NCBI GenBank assembly: GCA_904420005.1
Contig: CAJFTT010000042.1
Span: 62,001-126,000 of the forward strand
Direction of reading: 5' to 3'
DNA from: Candidatus Tabaqchalia intestinavium
GTDB taxonomy: Bacteria; Bacillota; Clostridia; Oscillospirales; CAJFTT01
DNA: 64,000 nucleotides
Part shown: in pieces, positions 26,417-34,082 of the stretch
Position numbering within the stretch: the first letter of the stretch is position 1
Layout: each line of letters begins with the position of its first letter
Notes under the pieces: model-generated
Seen by the model: the letters and a program-made list of their open reading frames with translations, nothing else
Database searches by the model: none
Told to the model about the DNA's origin: nothing
Translations under genes and position numbers: made by a program

Positions 26417-27472
26417 CTACTCTTGTTGTTTCGGCGAGTCCTGCGAATCTACGGCTGAATCTGCGGCCTCTTTTGCGGCACGGTGCAGTTTTTTGGGTTG
26501 CACATTGGCCAGAGGATTTGCATTGGCGGCTTTTTCGATCTGCGTGGTGGAAAGATGGGTGTAAATCTCCGTTGTGCCCAAATTTTCATGGCCCAAAATG
26601 CTTTGCAACACACGAATGTCCACATTCCCATGCTGATACATCAATGTAGCGGCGGTATGGCGAAGCTTATGCGTGGAAAACCCCTCGCCGCCCAGCCCGG
26701 CTGCCTTGAGCCGTTCTTTGATGATCCATTGCACAGTTTTGGGGCTGATGCGCTGCTTCCTCGCGCTCAGAAACAACGCTTTCTTATCTTTGACGCCCTC
26801 GACAGGCCGCAGAGGCAAATAAGCGCGGATCGCCTCTTTGCAGGCTTCGTTGAGATATACAATCCGTTCCTTATTGCCTTTGCCAAGCACTGTCATAGTG
26901 CTGTCGTCCAGATGCACGCGATCCAGGTCGATCCCCACGAGCTCGGACAGCCGAAGGCCACAGTTAAGAAAAAGCGTGATAATGCAGAAATCCCGTTCCT
27001 TATTTTCACCATCCACAGCAGAAAGCAGATCCAGGCTTTGCTCCAAAGACAGATATTTGGGCAGGGTTTTCGGTGTTTTGGGAAGTTCCAGCTCAAGGGT
27101 CGGGTTGTAAGAAAGCTGATTTGTTTTATTGCATAGATACTTATAAAACGTATGTAAGCTAGAAACCTTCCTGGATCGGGTTTTTGCGCTGTTATGCCGC
27201 TCTCGGGAGAGAAAATACATGTATTCATAAAGATCCGACAACGTGATCGATGCGATGAAATCAATGGTAACGTCGTCGATCGGAATATCTTCCAACTGCG
27301 TATCGGCGGGAACCTGTTTTTTGAACCGTTTCATGAAACGAAGAAAAGTCCGCAAATCCAGAAAATATTCATCTACCGTATGAGAAGATTTTCCTTTGAT
27401 GGTTTCCGTATAACGAAGGAAGTCACGAAGAACCTGCGGCATATCTGCATCCAGGGTATAAGTATGTGGCAT
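26417..27472 (-). CDS. Tyrosine recombinase, Xer-like, with intact active site
   Basis: This 351-residue site-specific recombinase has an N-terminal SAM-like DNA-binding domain (FLRYTETIKGKSSHTVDEY) and a catalytic domain. The full residue set is visible: Arg in CGLRLSEL, Lys in VLGKGNKER, HKLRHTAATL (His, Arg), LGHENLGTTEIYTHL (His, nucleophile Tyr). A 40-residue charged tail rich in Lys, Ala and Gln extends it beyond typical XerC/XerD (about 300). ATG 27472 is preferred over the track's 27493 because GGAGG lies 11 nt before it. It stands alone with no phage genes, so it is probably a chromosomal Xer-type enzyme. Flanking DNA has palindromes and tandem repeats. Confidence 0.85.
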   Translation of the reverse strand: MPHTYTLDADMPQVLRDFLRYTETIKGKSSHTVDEYFLDLRTFLRFMKRFKKQVPADTQLEDIPIDDVTIDFIASITLSDLYEYMYFLSRERHNSAKTRSRKVSSLHTFYKYLCNKTNQLSYNPTLELELPKTPKTLPKYLSLEQSLDLLSAVDGENKERDFCIITLFLNCGLRLSELVGIDLDRVHLDDSTMTVLGKGNKERIVYLNEACKEAIRAYLPLRPVEGVKDKKALFLSARKQRISPKTVQWIIKERLKAAGLGGEGFSTHKLRHTAATLMYQHGNVDIRVLQSILGHENLGTTEIYTHLSTTQIEKAANANPLANVQPKKLHRAAKEAADSAVDSQDSPKQQE

Positions 27473-27607
27473 CGGTAACAACACCTCCAGCAAACCAATA
27501 TGAGATTCATAAAAACAACTTATAGAAGTTTATAGGGCTGATGGGCTACAGGCAATCCTTGGGATGGTTGGCTTATTTATAGCCTATACGAGCGTTTTCC
27601 CTCCCCT

Positions 27608-27639
27608 TAATTATACAAAATATTAATTTTGTATAATTA
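27608..27639. repeat. 14-bp-arm AT-rich palindrome upstream of the recombinase (dif-like 11-6-11 layout)
   Basis: TAATTATACAAAAT and ATTTTGTATAATTA form a perfect inverted repeat with a 4-bp centre. Read as a Xer site, it gives 11-bp arms ATTATACAAAA and TTTTGTATAAT around the 6-bp core TATTAA. The right arm shares 8 of 11 positions with the known Bacillus XerD arm TTATGTAAACT. No GC stem or T-run marks it as a terminator. It lies about 135 nt before the recombinase start codon, so an operator is also possible. Confidence 0.5.
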
Positions 27640-27743
27640 GCACTGTTTTTCTTATGAGATTATTTTCTCTGCTATCGGCGCCTTGGGTCGCTCCCCCGGC
27701 CCTTGATTTATCGTTAATTTATTCTCTGAATAATTTTACCGCA

Positions 27744-27795
27744 AAATACTAGAGACTGTCAACCAACCTTCTAGTATTGACGGTCTCTAGTATTT
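27744..27795 (-). terminator. 19-bp inverted repeat after the FtsX permease gene
   Basis: AATACTAGAGACTGTCAA and TTGACGGTCTCTAGTATT pair over 18-19 bp with one G-T wobble and a 14-nt loop. It starts 35 nt after the permease stop, and on the minus strand the left arm runs into TATTTT, so terminator function is likely. The loop repeats part of the right arm (TCTAGTATTGA), which is unusual. Confidence 0.55.
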
Positions 27796-27802
27796 CTCTC
27801 GT

Positions 27803-27826
27803 ATTGATGATTTTATTGATGATTTT
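27803..27826. repeat. 12-bp tandem duplication next to the permease stop
   Basis: ATTGATGATTTT occurs twice in direct succession, 4 nt from the permease stop codon. It lies in the same 340-nt interval as the dif-like palindrome and the 19-bp inverted repeat. Confidence 0.7.
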
Positions 27827-27830
27827 CAAT

Positions 27831-29024
27831 CTAGTCTGCGTGTAAAGCTTCGAGCGGTTTTAGTCGCGCGGCTTTCATGGCAGGAACCACACCGAACGCA
27901 ACGCCGACGATCACGGCGAACAGATTAATTTTCAGCAACATGCCCGGATCCATCGTGATGGCGATATTATATAACGATCCGCCCAAATAACATCCGGCGA
28001 CGCCGAGCGCGCTACCGATCAGACTGCCGGTTAGCGTGACCAACAGCGCTTCTGCGAGGAATTCCAGCAAAATCACCTGGTTGGATGCGCCAATGGATTT
28101 TTTTATGCCGATTTCCTTTGTTCGCTCTCGCACGGTCACCAGCATCACAGTCATGATGCTCAGGCCTGACACCACCAAGGAAACACCGCCGATAACCGTT
28201 AAGATCAACGTCACAGTGGAAAGAATTCCGTCAAAGCTCTCTTTTTGTTCATTGATATCTTCCACAACAAACTCACTTTGTCCTCGAAATTTCATCTCCA
28301 GCAGACGGACGATTTTTTCAGTGACTAGATCAGAGTCCACATCTTCTCGTACTTTGATGGCCATGCGTTGTGTATTGCTGCTTCCGGTAATATCGTAAAT
28401 CGCCTGATTGGGAAGGTAGATAAAAGACGGCACGTAGGTGTTGACCAATTCCTGCAAACCACTTTCACTGCTTTTCAGCACGCCCCAAATGGTAAACTCC
28501 TCGAATATATCGTTATACTCAACGCCGATTGTTTTCCCAACCACATTTTTTCTGCCGAATACTGCTTCTGCATAATCTTCGCCTACGAGACAGATTCGTT
28601 CCCCTTTCCGCACCTGCTCCGCGGAAAATGGCTTGCCGTACAGCAGCGTCAGGTCCAGAACCTCCTCCGCATCGGCATCGACGCCCCAAATCGCGCAGCC
28701 AGTCTGTTGGCCAGCGGCCTGTACATTGCGGTATTCTACACTCAGCGGCATGACTACTTCTGCGTCGGGCACATTTTTTTGCACGAGCTGCACATCGCTC
28801 TGCGAGAAACACAATCCGCTGTTAGTGTCCTCGAACCGTACGCTCAGCCCGTAAAGCCCCATGCCGTTGATTTGTGTGGAAATGGCTTCTTTGCCGTTTG
28901 TGGAGATGCCATTGATCAAAACGATCGAAAAGACGCCGATCGCCACGCCCAAAACAATCATGGCAGTCCGCGTTTTCTTTCTGCATATGTTGCGAAAAGC
29001 GCTGCGAATAGTGGACATCGGCAC
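27831..29024 (-). CDS. ABC transporter permease, MacB/FtsX type
   Basis: This 397-residue permease has the MacB architecture. One N-terminal membrane helix (MIVLGVAIGVFSIVLINGI) is followed by a large extracytoplasmic MacB periplasmic core domain (about residues 45-240). Three C-terminal helices belong to the FtsX domain (VIGGVSLVVSGLSIMTVMLVTVRERTKEIGIKKSIGA). The RTKEIGIKKSIGA coupling segment contacts an ATPase. The gene lies 20 nt after a membrane-fusion adaptor, forming two parts of a tripartite macrolide- or peptide-type exporter. No ATP-binding subunit is adjacent. Substrate unknown. Confidence 0.9.
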   Translation of the reverse strand: MPMSTIRSAFRNICRKKTRTAMIVLGVAIGVFSIVLINGISTNGKEAISTQINGMGLYGLSVRFEDTNSGLCFSQSDVQLVQKNVPDAEVVMPLSVEYRNVQAAGQQTGCAIWGVDADAEEVLDLTLLYGKPFSAEQVRKGERICLVGEDYAEAVFGRKNVVGKTIGVEYNDIFEEFTIWGVLKSSESGLQELVNTYVPSFIYLPNQAIYDITGSSNTQRMAIKVREDVDSDLVTEKIVRLLEMKFRGQSEFVVEDINEQKESFDGILSTVTLILTVIGGVSLVVSGLSIMTVMLVTVRERTKEIGIKKSIGASNQVILLEFLAEALLVTLTGSLIGSALGVAGCYLGGSLYNIAITMDPGMLLKINLFAVIVGVAFGVVPAMKAARLKPLEALHAD

Positions 29025-29044
29025 TCCCCTCCCCTCTTTTCTGC

Positions 29045-30055
29045 CTATTCTGCAAGCACATGAATGGCCTGGCCGTCCTGTAGCGATTCCGATGGATTAT
29101 AAAGCAACTGCTCTGTGCCATCCAGTCCGGATTCCACTACGCTGCCGTCCAGAAGCTCATATCCCACCTGGATGAAGCGACGGTATACCCGTCCGTTTTC
29201 ATAGACGTAAACGTAATTATGATAGTTCTCATCCTGCAAAATGCACTCGAACGGAATCATCAACGCGTTTTCCTGCACGTCCGTGACAATCTCTGCCGTG
29301 GCGTTATAGCCGGCTTTTAAGTTGCGGCCAGCATTGTCCAACACCACTTCTGCCTGAATGGTGGCGCCGTTTCCCGAGGCGCTGCTCTGTGCGTTCGGGG
29401 AAATCCAGCTGATGGTGCTCTCCCACGTTTCGCCTGCAAATGCATCGCCGGAAATGCGCACGGTTTGTCCCACTTTCACGCGCGAAGAATAGGCTTCCGG
29501 GACCTCCAGCGTCACCTTCATGCTTTCCCGTCGGGAGATCGTGACGACGGTTTCGGCAAGATTCAGGGTTTTGGAAGAAATATTCATGTTCACGATTGTG
29601 CCGTCGCAAGGCGCGATCAGTTTGCCGTCGCTGTTTTGCAGCTGTGCGATGCTGTCGGCGTATTGGGATAAATCGGGCCAATAGCCTTGCAGCACCTCAT
29701 ACAGCGCTTCGCTCATATTGGAATTTTGGAATACCGCCAGCGCTGATTCCCGGTCGAGATTTGTGAGAATTTCAATCGTCTTTTCCGTGTCAATCTGCGC
29801 GATAATATCCCCCGCCTGAACAGTATCCCCTTCCCGGAAATACACCTGCGTATAATAAGCCGGAAAGGAAACGGATAGCGTATCCGCCTCGTTCTCCTCC
29901 AGCTTTCCCTTACAGGTGATGCTGTCCTCCGCCCGGTCACGCCAGGGCTGCGCCAACGAATAGGCCGGCAGGTTCTCCGACGCATAGTCACAGGCGATCA
30001 TCACAACGGCCAGGGCCGCTACGACACAAATTGCAAGCTGCAGATATTTCTTCAT
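29045..30055 (-). CDS. HlyD/MacA-like membrane fusion (adaptor) protein
   Basis: This 336-residue adaptor is anchored by an N-terminal helix (LQLAICVVAALAVVMIACDYA; an internal Cys might be lipidated but the lipobox is poor). It contains a biotinyl-lipoyl-like half (FREGDTVQAGDIIAQID), a short alpha-helical segment, the second lipoyl half (GKLIAPCDGTIVNMN) and a beta-barrel (VKVGQTVRISGDAF). The short hairpin suits a Gram-positive exporter. It precedes the FtsX permease by 20 nt and begins after GAGGAGTGG. Together they should export an unidentified compound when paired with an ATPase. Confidence 0.87.
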   Translation of the reverse strand: MKKYLQLAICVVAALAVVMIACDYASENLPAYSLAQPWRDRAEDSITCKGKLEENEADTLSVSFPAYYTQVYFREGDTVQAGDIIAQIDTEKTIEILTNLDRESALAVFQNSNMSEALYEVLQGYWPDLSQYADSIAQLQNSDGKLIAPCDGTIVNMNISSKTLNLAETVVTISRRESMKVTLEVPEAYSSRVKVGQTVRISGDAFAGETWESTISWISPNAQSSASGNGATIQAEVVLDNAGRNLKAGYNATAEIVTDVQENALMIPFECILQDENYHNYVYVYENGRVYRRFIQVGYELLDGSVVESGLDGTEQLLYNPSESLQDGQAIHVLAE

Positions 30056-30160
30056 CCAACCACTCCTCAGATCGTTGCTTTTATCTTTTGAAAAATCCGC
30101 ACGATTATTTGCATACTTGTGTAAAAAATAAAAAAACTAGAAAGAGAAAAGGGTGATGAG

Positions 30161-30349
30161 ATGATCAACTGCAACAATCCATGCCAATATCAGGTAGACG
30201 GCTTCTGCAATTTAGAAACGGCATCCCCCGTCAGAGCGGAGAATGCCGTTGGCGATTGTCTTTATTTCGTGCCGAGACAGCCGGAATCACCCGCTGATCG
30301 CGGCGCCAAGCTCCCGAACGCTGCGCACACCGGTGAGACGCAGGCCTAA
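30161..30349 (+). CDS. Small cysteine-rich protein of unknown function
   Basis: This 62-residue ORF starts MINCNNPCQYQVDGFCNLE and has a Cys-x3-Cys-x7-Cys-type spacing plus a later CLYF. That pattern recurs in short Clostridia proteins with a CxYF ending, so a metal- or Fe-S-binding site is likely. It has an upstream purine-rich AAAGAGAAAAGGGTG. Its last 63 nt overlap the 3' end of the convergent radA gene, and the tail after CLYF looks less conserved. No function can be given. Confidence 0.55.
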   Translation: MINCNNPCQYQVDGFCNLETASPVRAENAVGDCLYFVPRQPESPADRGAKLPNAAHTGETQA

Positions 30350-31681
30350 ACGCTGCGCCAGCGCCTGCTGTTCTTTCACGCTGTGTTTGGGAAGAATACA
30401 TCGCGAGAACCCGAGCCGCGCCGCTTCTGCGATCCGCTGCGAAGTCTGATTCACTGCGCGGACTTCCCCTGCCAGACCGATCTCACCAAAAACGATGGTG
30501 TCTTCCGGGATTGGCGTATCTTTGAAGCCCGAATAAAGCGCGGCGGCGACCGCCAGATCCGTTGCGGGTTCCATCAGCCGCAATCCGCCGACCACGTTGA
30601 CATATACATCACTGTTGCCGAAAAAGTACCCTCCGCGCTTTTCCAGCACAGCAAGAAGCATGGACATACGATTATAATCAAAACCGGTCGCCATACGCCG
30701 CGGCGTTCCAAAGCTGGAAGCCGCAACCAACGCCTGCACTTCTGCCAGAATCGGGCGGCTTCCTTCCAGCGCGCAGGCGACCGCCGTTCCCGACACTCCT
30801 TTCGGCCGTCCGGAGAGCATCATCAGAGACGGGTTCTGCACTTCGATCAGTCCGCTGTCTCCCATCTCAAACACGCCGATTTCATTCGTGGAGCCGTAAC
30901 GGTTTTTTACTGCGCGCAGAATGCGGTAGGATAGGTTGCGATCCCCTTCAAAATACAGTACGCAATCGACGACATGCTCCAGCACTTTCGGGCCGGCGAT
31001 GGATCCTTCTTTGTTGACATGCCCCACGATGAAAACGGGGATACCCAGCTGTTTGGCAACCCGCATGACGGCGAGAGTCGATTCGCGCACCTGCGTGACG
31101 CTGCCGGGATAGGAGCTGATCGACGAAATCTGCATGGTTTGAATCGAATCGATAATGAGCAGCTGCGGCAGTTGGTCCTGGACTGTGGCGACGATCGTGT
31201 CCACATCTGTTTCGGTGAGAATAAACAGCTTGTCCGTGTCCACGTGCAGCCGCCCTGCTCGCAGCTTGATCTGCGCGGCGGATTCCTCTCCGGATACATA
31301 AAGAATCTTTCCGCTCTGTCCCATGAACTGACAAATCTGCAGCAGAATCGTGGATTTTCCAATGCCGGGGTCACCGCCGATCAAGACGATCGAACCCTTG
31401 ACAAGTCCGCCGCCCAGCACGCGATTGAGTTCCCCGAGCCCTGTGGTGTAACGGATATCCGAATCCACATCGATTTCCTGCACCGTCTGCACCCGCGCAG
31501 GTTTCGCAGAAGATTTCGTACGCAACCCGCCAGTTGCAGCTGCAGACGCCGCAGCGGGTTGCGTCTCCACTTCCTCGATCATGCTGTTCCATGCGCCGCA
31601 GCTCGGGCAACGCCCGTAAGGCCGCACCGAAACAGCGCCGCATTCGGAACAGACATAATTTACTTTCAATTTCCCCGCCAA
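30287..31681 (-). CDS. radA: DNA repair protein RadA (Sms)
   Basis: RadA is a RecA-like helicase that promotes branch migration and processing of recombination intermediates. The 464-residue protein has an N-terminal C4 zinc finger (CSECGAVSVRPYGRCPSCG), Walker A GGDPGIGKST near residue 100, and the RadA-specific KNRYGS motif. A C-terminal Lon-protease-like domain (DVYVNVVGGLRLMEPATDLAVAAAL) follows. Its start overlaps the amidase gene stop by 16 nt, so the two are probably co-transcribed. Confidence 0.96.
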   Translation of the reverse strand: MAGKLKVNYVCSECGAVSVRPYGRCPSCGAWNSMIEEVETQPAAASAAATGGLRTKSSAKPARVQTVQEIDVDSDIRYTTGLGELNRVLGGGLVKGSIVLIGGDPGIGKSTILLQICQFMGQSGKILYVSGEESAAQIKLRAGRLHVDTDKLFILTETDVDTIVATVQDQLPQLLIIDSIQTMQISSISSYPGSVTQVRESTLAVMRVAKQLGIPVFIVGHVNKEGSIAGPKVLEHVVDCVLYFEGDRNLSYRILRAVKNRYGSTNEIGVFEMGDSGLIEVQNPSLMMLSGRPKGVSGTAVACALEGSRPILAEVQALVAASSFGTPRRMATGFDYNRMSMLLAVLEKRGGYFFGNSDVYVNVVGGLRLMEPATDLAVAAALYSGFKDTPIPEDTIVFGEIGLAGEVRAVNQTSQRIAEAARLGFSRCILPKHSVKEQQALAQRLGLRLTGVRSVRELGAAISG

Positions 31682-32370
31682 TTGAATACCCCCGATTCCA
31701 TCAAGCTATATCCCAGCAGCAGGCAAATCTGTTGCTGGTAAGGCGCCTGCTGCAGTTGCGCTTCCTCCTCCGGATTGGAAAGGAATCCACACTCCACCAG
31801 GACAGCCGGCGACGCAATATTATACATGATAAAAAGGTTGTCTTGCGCTTCTTTGAGTTCTCTGGTATTTTGCGGCTGTAAAAAACTGCGCAAATTCTCC
31901 TGGATCACTTCCGCGAGCAATTTGCTTCCGGTATGATTGGGCGAATAATACAGCATCATACCATGCTGCGATGCTTGAGAATATTGATTTTGGTGGATAC
32001 TGAGAAACACGGAATTGGGATGTTCCGTCGCCAATTTGAGGCGATTATGCAGATCAGAAGTTTTCATCTGCCGGATGGTGGTTGCCTCCGGGTCGTGAAT
32101 GGAGATATCCGTCTCCCGCGTCATGATGACGTCATACCCCATCAGCAATAAAAAATCCCGCAATGTCAGAGAAATCTGCAAATTGACTTCTTTCTCAATC
32201 GTTCCTGCGCTTCCTACCGCGCCGCCGTCCACGCCGCCGTGTCCCGGATCCACGATCACCAGCGGTTTCCCGGTTTCTTCTACCGTAACGCTGACCGGCC
32301 TGCTGCTTGCACAAGACGCCGCCATCAGCAGCATTCCCATCGTCAGCACCCATGCGATCGCTCGTTTCAT
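31666..32370 (-). CDS. cwlD: N-acetylmuramoyl-L-alanine amidase, CwlD-like
   Basis: This 234-residue Amidase_3 zinc enzyme cleaves the amide link between MurNAc and the stem peptide. In spore formers CwlD helps make muramic-lactam in the cortex. Zinc ligands and catalytic residues are visible: His in DPGHGGVDGG, Glu in GTIEKEVNLQI, His in LSIHQNQYS and Glu in LVECGFLSNPEEE. The N-terminus is a signal peptide with a possible lipobox (MAASC). ATG 32370 is preferred to the GTG two codons upstream. The sporulation role fits with spoIIM and SASP nearby, but is inferred. Confidence 0.88.
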   Translation of the reverse strand: MKRAIAWVLTMGMLLMAASCASSRPVSVTVEETGKPLVIVDPGHGGVDGGAVGSAGTIEKEVNLQISLTLRDFLLLMGYDVIMTRETDISIHDPEATTIRQMKTSDLHNRLKLATEHPNSVFLSIHQNQYSQASQHGMMLYYSPNHTGSKLLAEVIQENLRSFLQPQNTRELKEAQDNLFIMYNIASPAVLVECGFLSNPEEEAQLQQAPYQQQICLLLGYSLMESGVFNWRGN

Positions 32371-32409
32371 GCGCACACGCCCCTATTTCCCGATTTGCTC
32401 GAGAATGCA

Positions 32410-32447
32410 ATTGACGCAGCGCGCGGGGAACCCGTGGCCGCGTCAAT
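32410..32447. other. Hairpin between cwlD and the membrane protein gene
   Basis: ATTGACGC pairs with GCGTCAAT over 8 bp, with a CGGG/CCCG stem inside. No T-run follows on either strand, so termination would have to be factor-assisted, or this is only an mRNA structure. Confidence 0.4.
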
Positions 32448-32473
32448 GTAGCTTATGCGCAGATAGCTTTTCC

Positions 32474-33076
32474 TTATTCCTTTTTGCCGTCTGTTTCATC
32501 GCCCGTTTCATCATCCTTGCGATACATGATGATTTTGCTCAGCAGGCGGTTTTGATATCCCAGCCGATAGGCAAGCGTCGTGACCAGCGGAAGCACGAGA
32601 AACGGCACCACAAGCGCCCATGCCGCGCCCCGTGAGAGCAATCCCTCTGTCAAATAGACCATCGGCAAGCACAAAATTTTGTAAATGCCTTTGGTAACAT
32701 TGAGCGTCTGCGGCAGTGCATAGGCGCTCACCATAACCGACACAGCGCTGAGAATATAGGGAATGATCGCGATCAATCCTGCAAGCGCACCCCTATAGGG
32801 AGAGTAAGTCGTCAGATTCCGGCTGGCCAGTCCGATATCTCGAAAGCCTTTATTCCAGGCAACGCTATAGGTATAGACATACAGGATCAGAAGGCTCATG
32901 CCGGTGAAAACAAACTGCACCAGAAATTCTCCCAATAGCTCGACCAGCAGAAACGTCGCGATCCACAGCAGCAGAGAAAGCAAATTCGCCACCCAGATGC
33001 CGCCGAAAATTTTCAGCCCAAAGCCAGGCAAGGTATCAAGCCAGGCAAGTTTGCCTGGGTTTGTCTGTTTTTGCAT
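32474..33076 (-). CDS. Predicted multi-pass membrane protein of unknown function
   Basis: This 200-residue protein has five or so hydrophobic segments (IWVANLLSLLLWIATFLLVE, FVFTGMSLLILYVYTYSV, ALAGLIAIIPYILSAVSVM, GLLSRGAAWALVVPFLVLPL) and a charged C-terminus. The track starts at 33169, but ATG 33076 (MQKQTNPGK) has GGGTGG before it and skips an Arg-rich unlikely leader. It lies 89 nt after a DUF624-like membrane gene in the same direction, and the two may function together. No family was recognised. Confidence 0.65.
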   Translation of the reverse strand: MQKQTNPGKLAWLDTLPGFGLKIFGGIWVANLLSLLLWIATFLLVELLGEFLVQFVFTGMSLLILYVYTYSVAWNKGFRDIGLASRNLTTYSPYRGALAGLIAIIPYILSAVSVMVSAYALPQTLNVTKGIYKILCLPMVYLTEGLLSRGAAWALVVPFLVLPLVTTLAYRLGYQNRLLSKIIMYRKDDETGDETDGKKE

Positions 33077-33165
33077 GATGTAGCCACCCTTCTGCCCGCC
33101 GCTTTCGTCTCCCCTGCGGCAGAGGCACTGTGTCTTTTTGCCCCGGTGTGTGTGGCGTGCCCGTG

Positions 33166-34047
33166 TCACCCCTTGGGCGGATGCTTTTTATCCGGATCGA
33201 TCCGTTCATCCGAAAAAATCCGTTCGTCCTCGTCTTCCTCCAGCGGTTCTCCCGCGGCAGCGGCCGCTTCTTTACGGGCCTCCTCTTTCCGTTTCTGTTC
33301 CGCGTAATAAGGATCGATCATCGTCTTTTTGATAATGGGATACGAATTAAAGACCGCCACAAACCCAACGAAACTGAAATACCACAAAAATAGCAAGGTG
33401 AAAGAAAATAAATTAAATTCCAGCGCGAGCTGACCGCCTTCTGTAATCGCACCATATAGCGGCGTCGCAACAAAAAAGGTGCAGACCGCGATGATCAGCG
33501 TGGTAAGGACATTCTTGGGAAGGCCATAGAACGCGAGAATCGCCGCGTTTTTATAAAGCTGCTTAATGGTCAGATCGAAGGTTACCATCATGATATAAAT
33601 GTAATACTGCATGAAAAGGAAGGCCACGCCGCAGAGAATCGAAAGCATAAGCGGCAGCAACAAGATCCAGTTGCCGGCATACTGCTCATTCATGTAGTTG
33701 TAATAGTAGAACATGATCGCGATCACGATGATGAAAAAAGCTGCGAGATTTAACAGCCCCACGATGATGCCCTGCTTAAGATTTTTCTTGGCTGTGTCAA
33801 TGAAGTCGCCCCAGACAAACGCATGCTGCTCCCTGGAAAAATTGCGCAGAACGTAAGTGAAGCCGGCCGTGGCCGGGCCGATCCCGATCACGGTCAGCAG
33901 AGAAACACAGTAGATTAGATTGAGCACGACAAATTTCCCGAATTTCCGAAAATACAGCTCCCAAAACAAAAAAAACCGATTCTTTTTCGGCTCGTTTTTG
34001 GAAACGCCCGGTCCATCCTTATTGTAGTCAATTTTGAACAGTCCCAT
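33166..34047 (-). CDS. DUF624/YesL-like membrane protein
   Basis: This 293-residue protein has six hydrophobic segments and a start resembling YesL/DUF624 proteins: a cytoplasmic N-terminus, then FFLFWELYFRKFGKFVVLNLIYCVSLLTVIGIGPATAGFTYVLRNF. The charged C-terminal tail is rich in Glu, Ala and Lys. The better start is ATG 34047 (MGLFKIDYNKDG) after CGGGAGGG, not the track's 34104. YesL-type proteins often lie near sugar-utilisation genes, but here the neighbours are xerD-like and spoIIM, so the role is unclear. Confidence 0.72.
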   Translation of the reverse strand: MGLFKIDYNKDGPGVSKNEPKKNRFFLFWELYFRKFGKFVVLNLIYCVSLLTVIGIGPATAGFTYVLRNFSREQHAFVWGDFIDTAKKNLKQGIIVGLLNLAAFFIIVIAIMFYYYNYMNEQYAGNWILLLPLMLSILCGVAFLFMQYYIYIMMVTFDLTIKQLYKNAAILAFYGLPKNVLTTLIIAVCTFFVATPLYGAITEGGQLALEFNLFSFTLLFLWYFSFVGFVAVFNSYPIIKKTMIDPYYAEQKRKEEARKEAAAAAGEPLEEDEDERIFSDERIDPDKKHPPKG

Positions 34048-34082
34048 GGAACCCTCCCGTTGTGTCACAATATCCCCATCGC

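Noticed and set aside
26417-27472. Prophage or integrative element headed by the tyrosine recombinase
   Set aside because: No phage, plasmid, excisionase or conjugation genes occur nearby and no att-site repeats flank a segment, so a chromosomal Xer-type enzyme is simpler.
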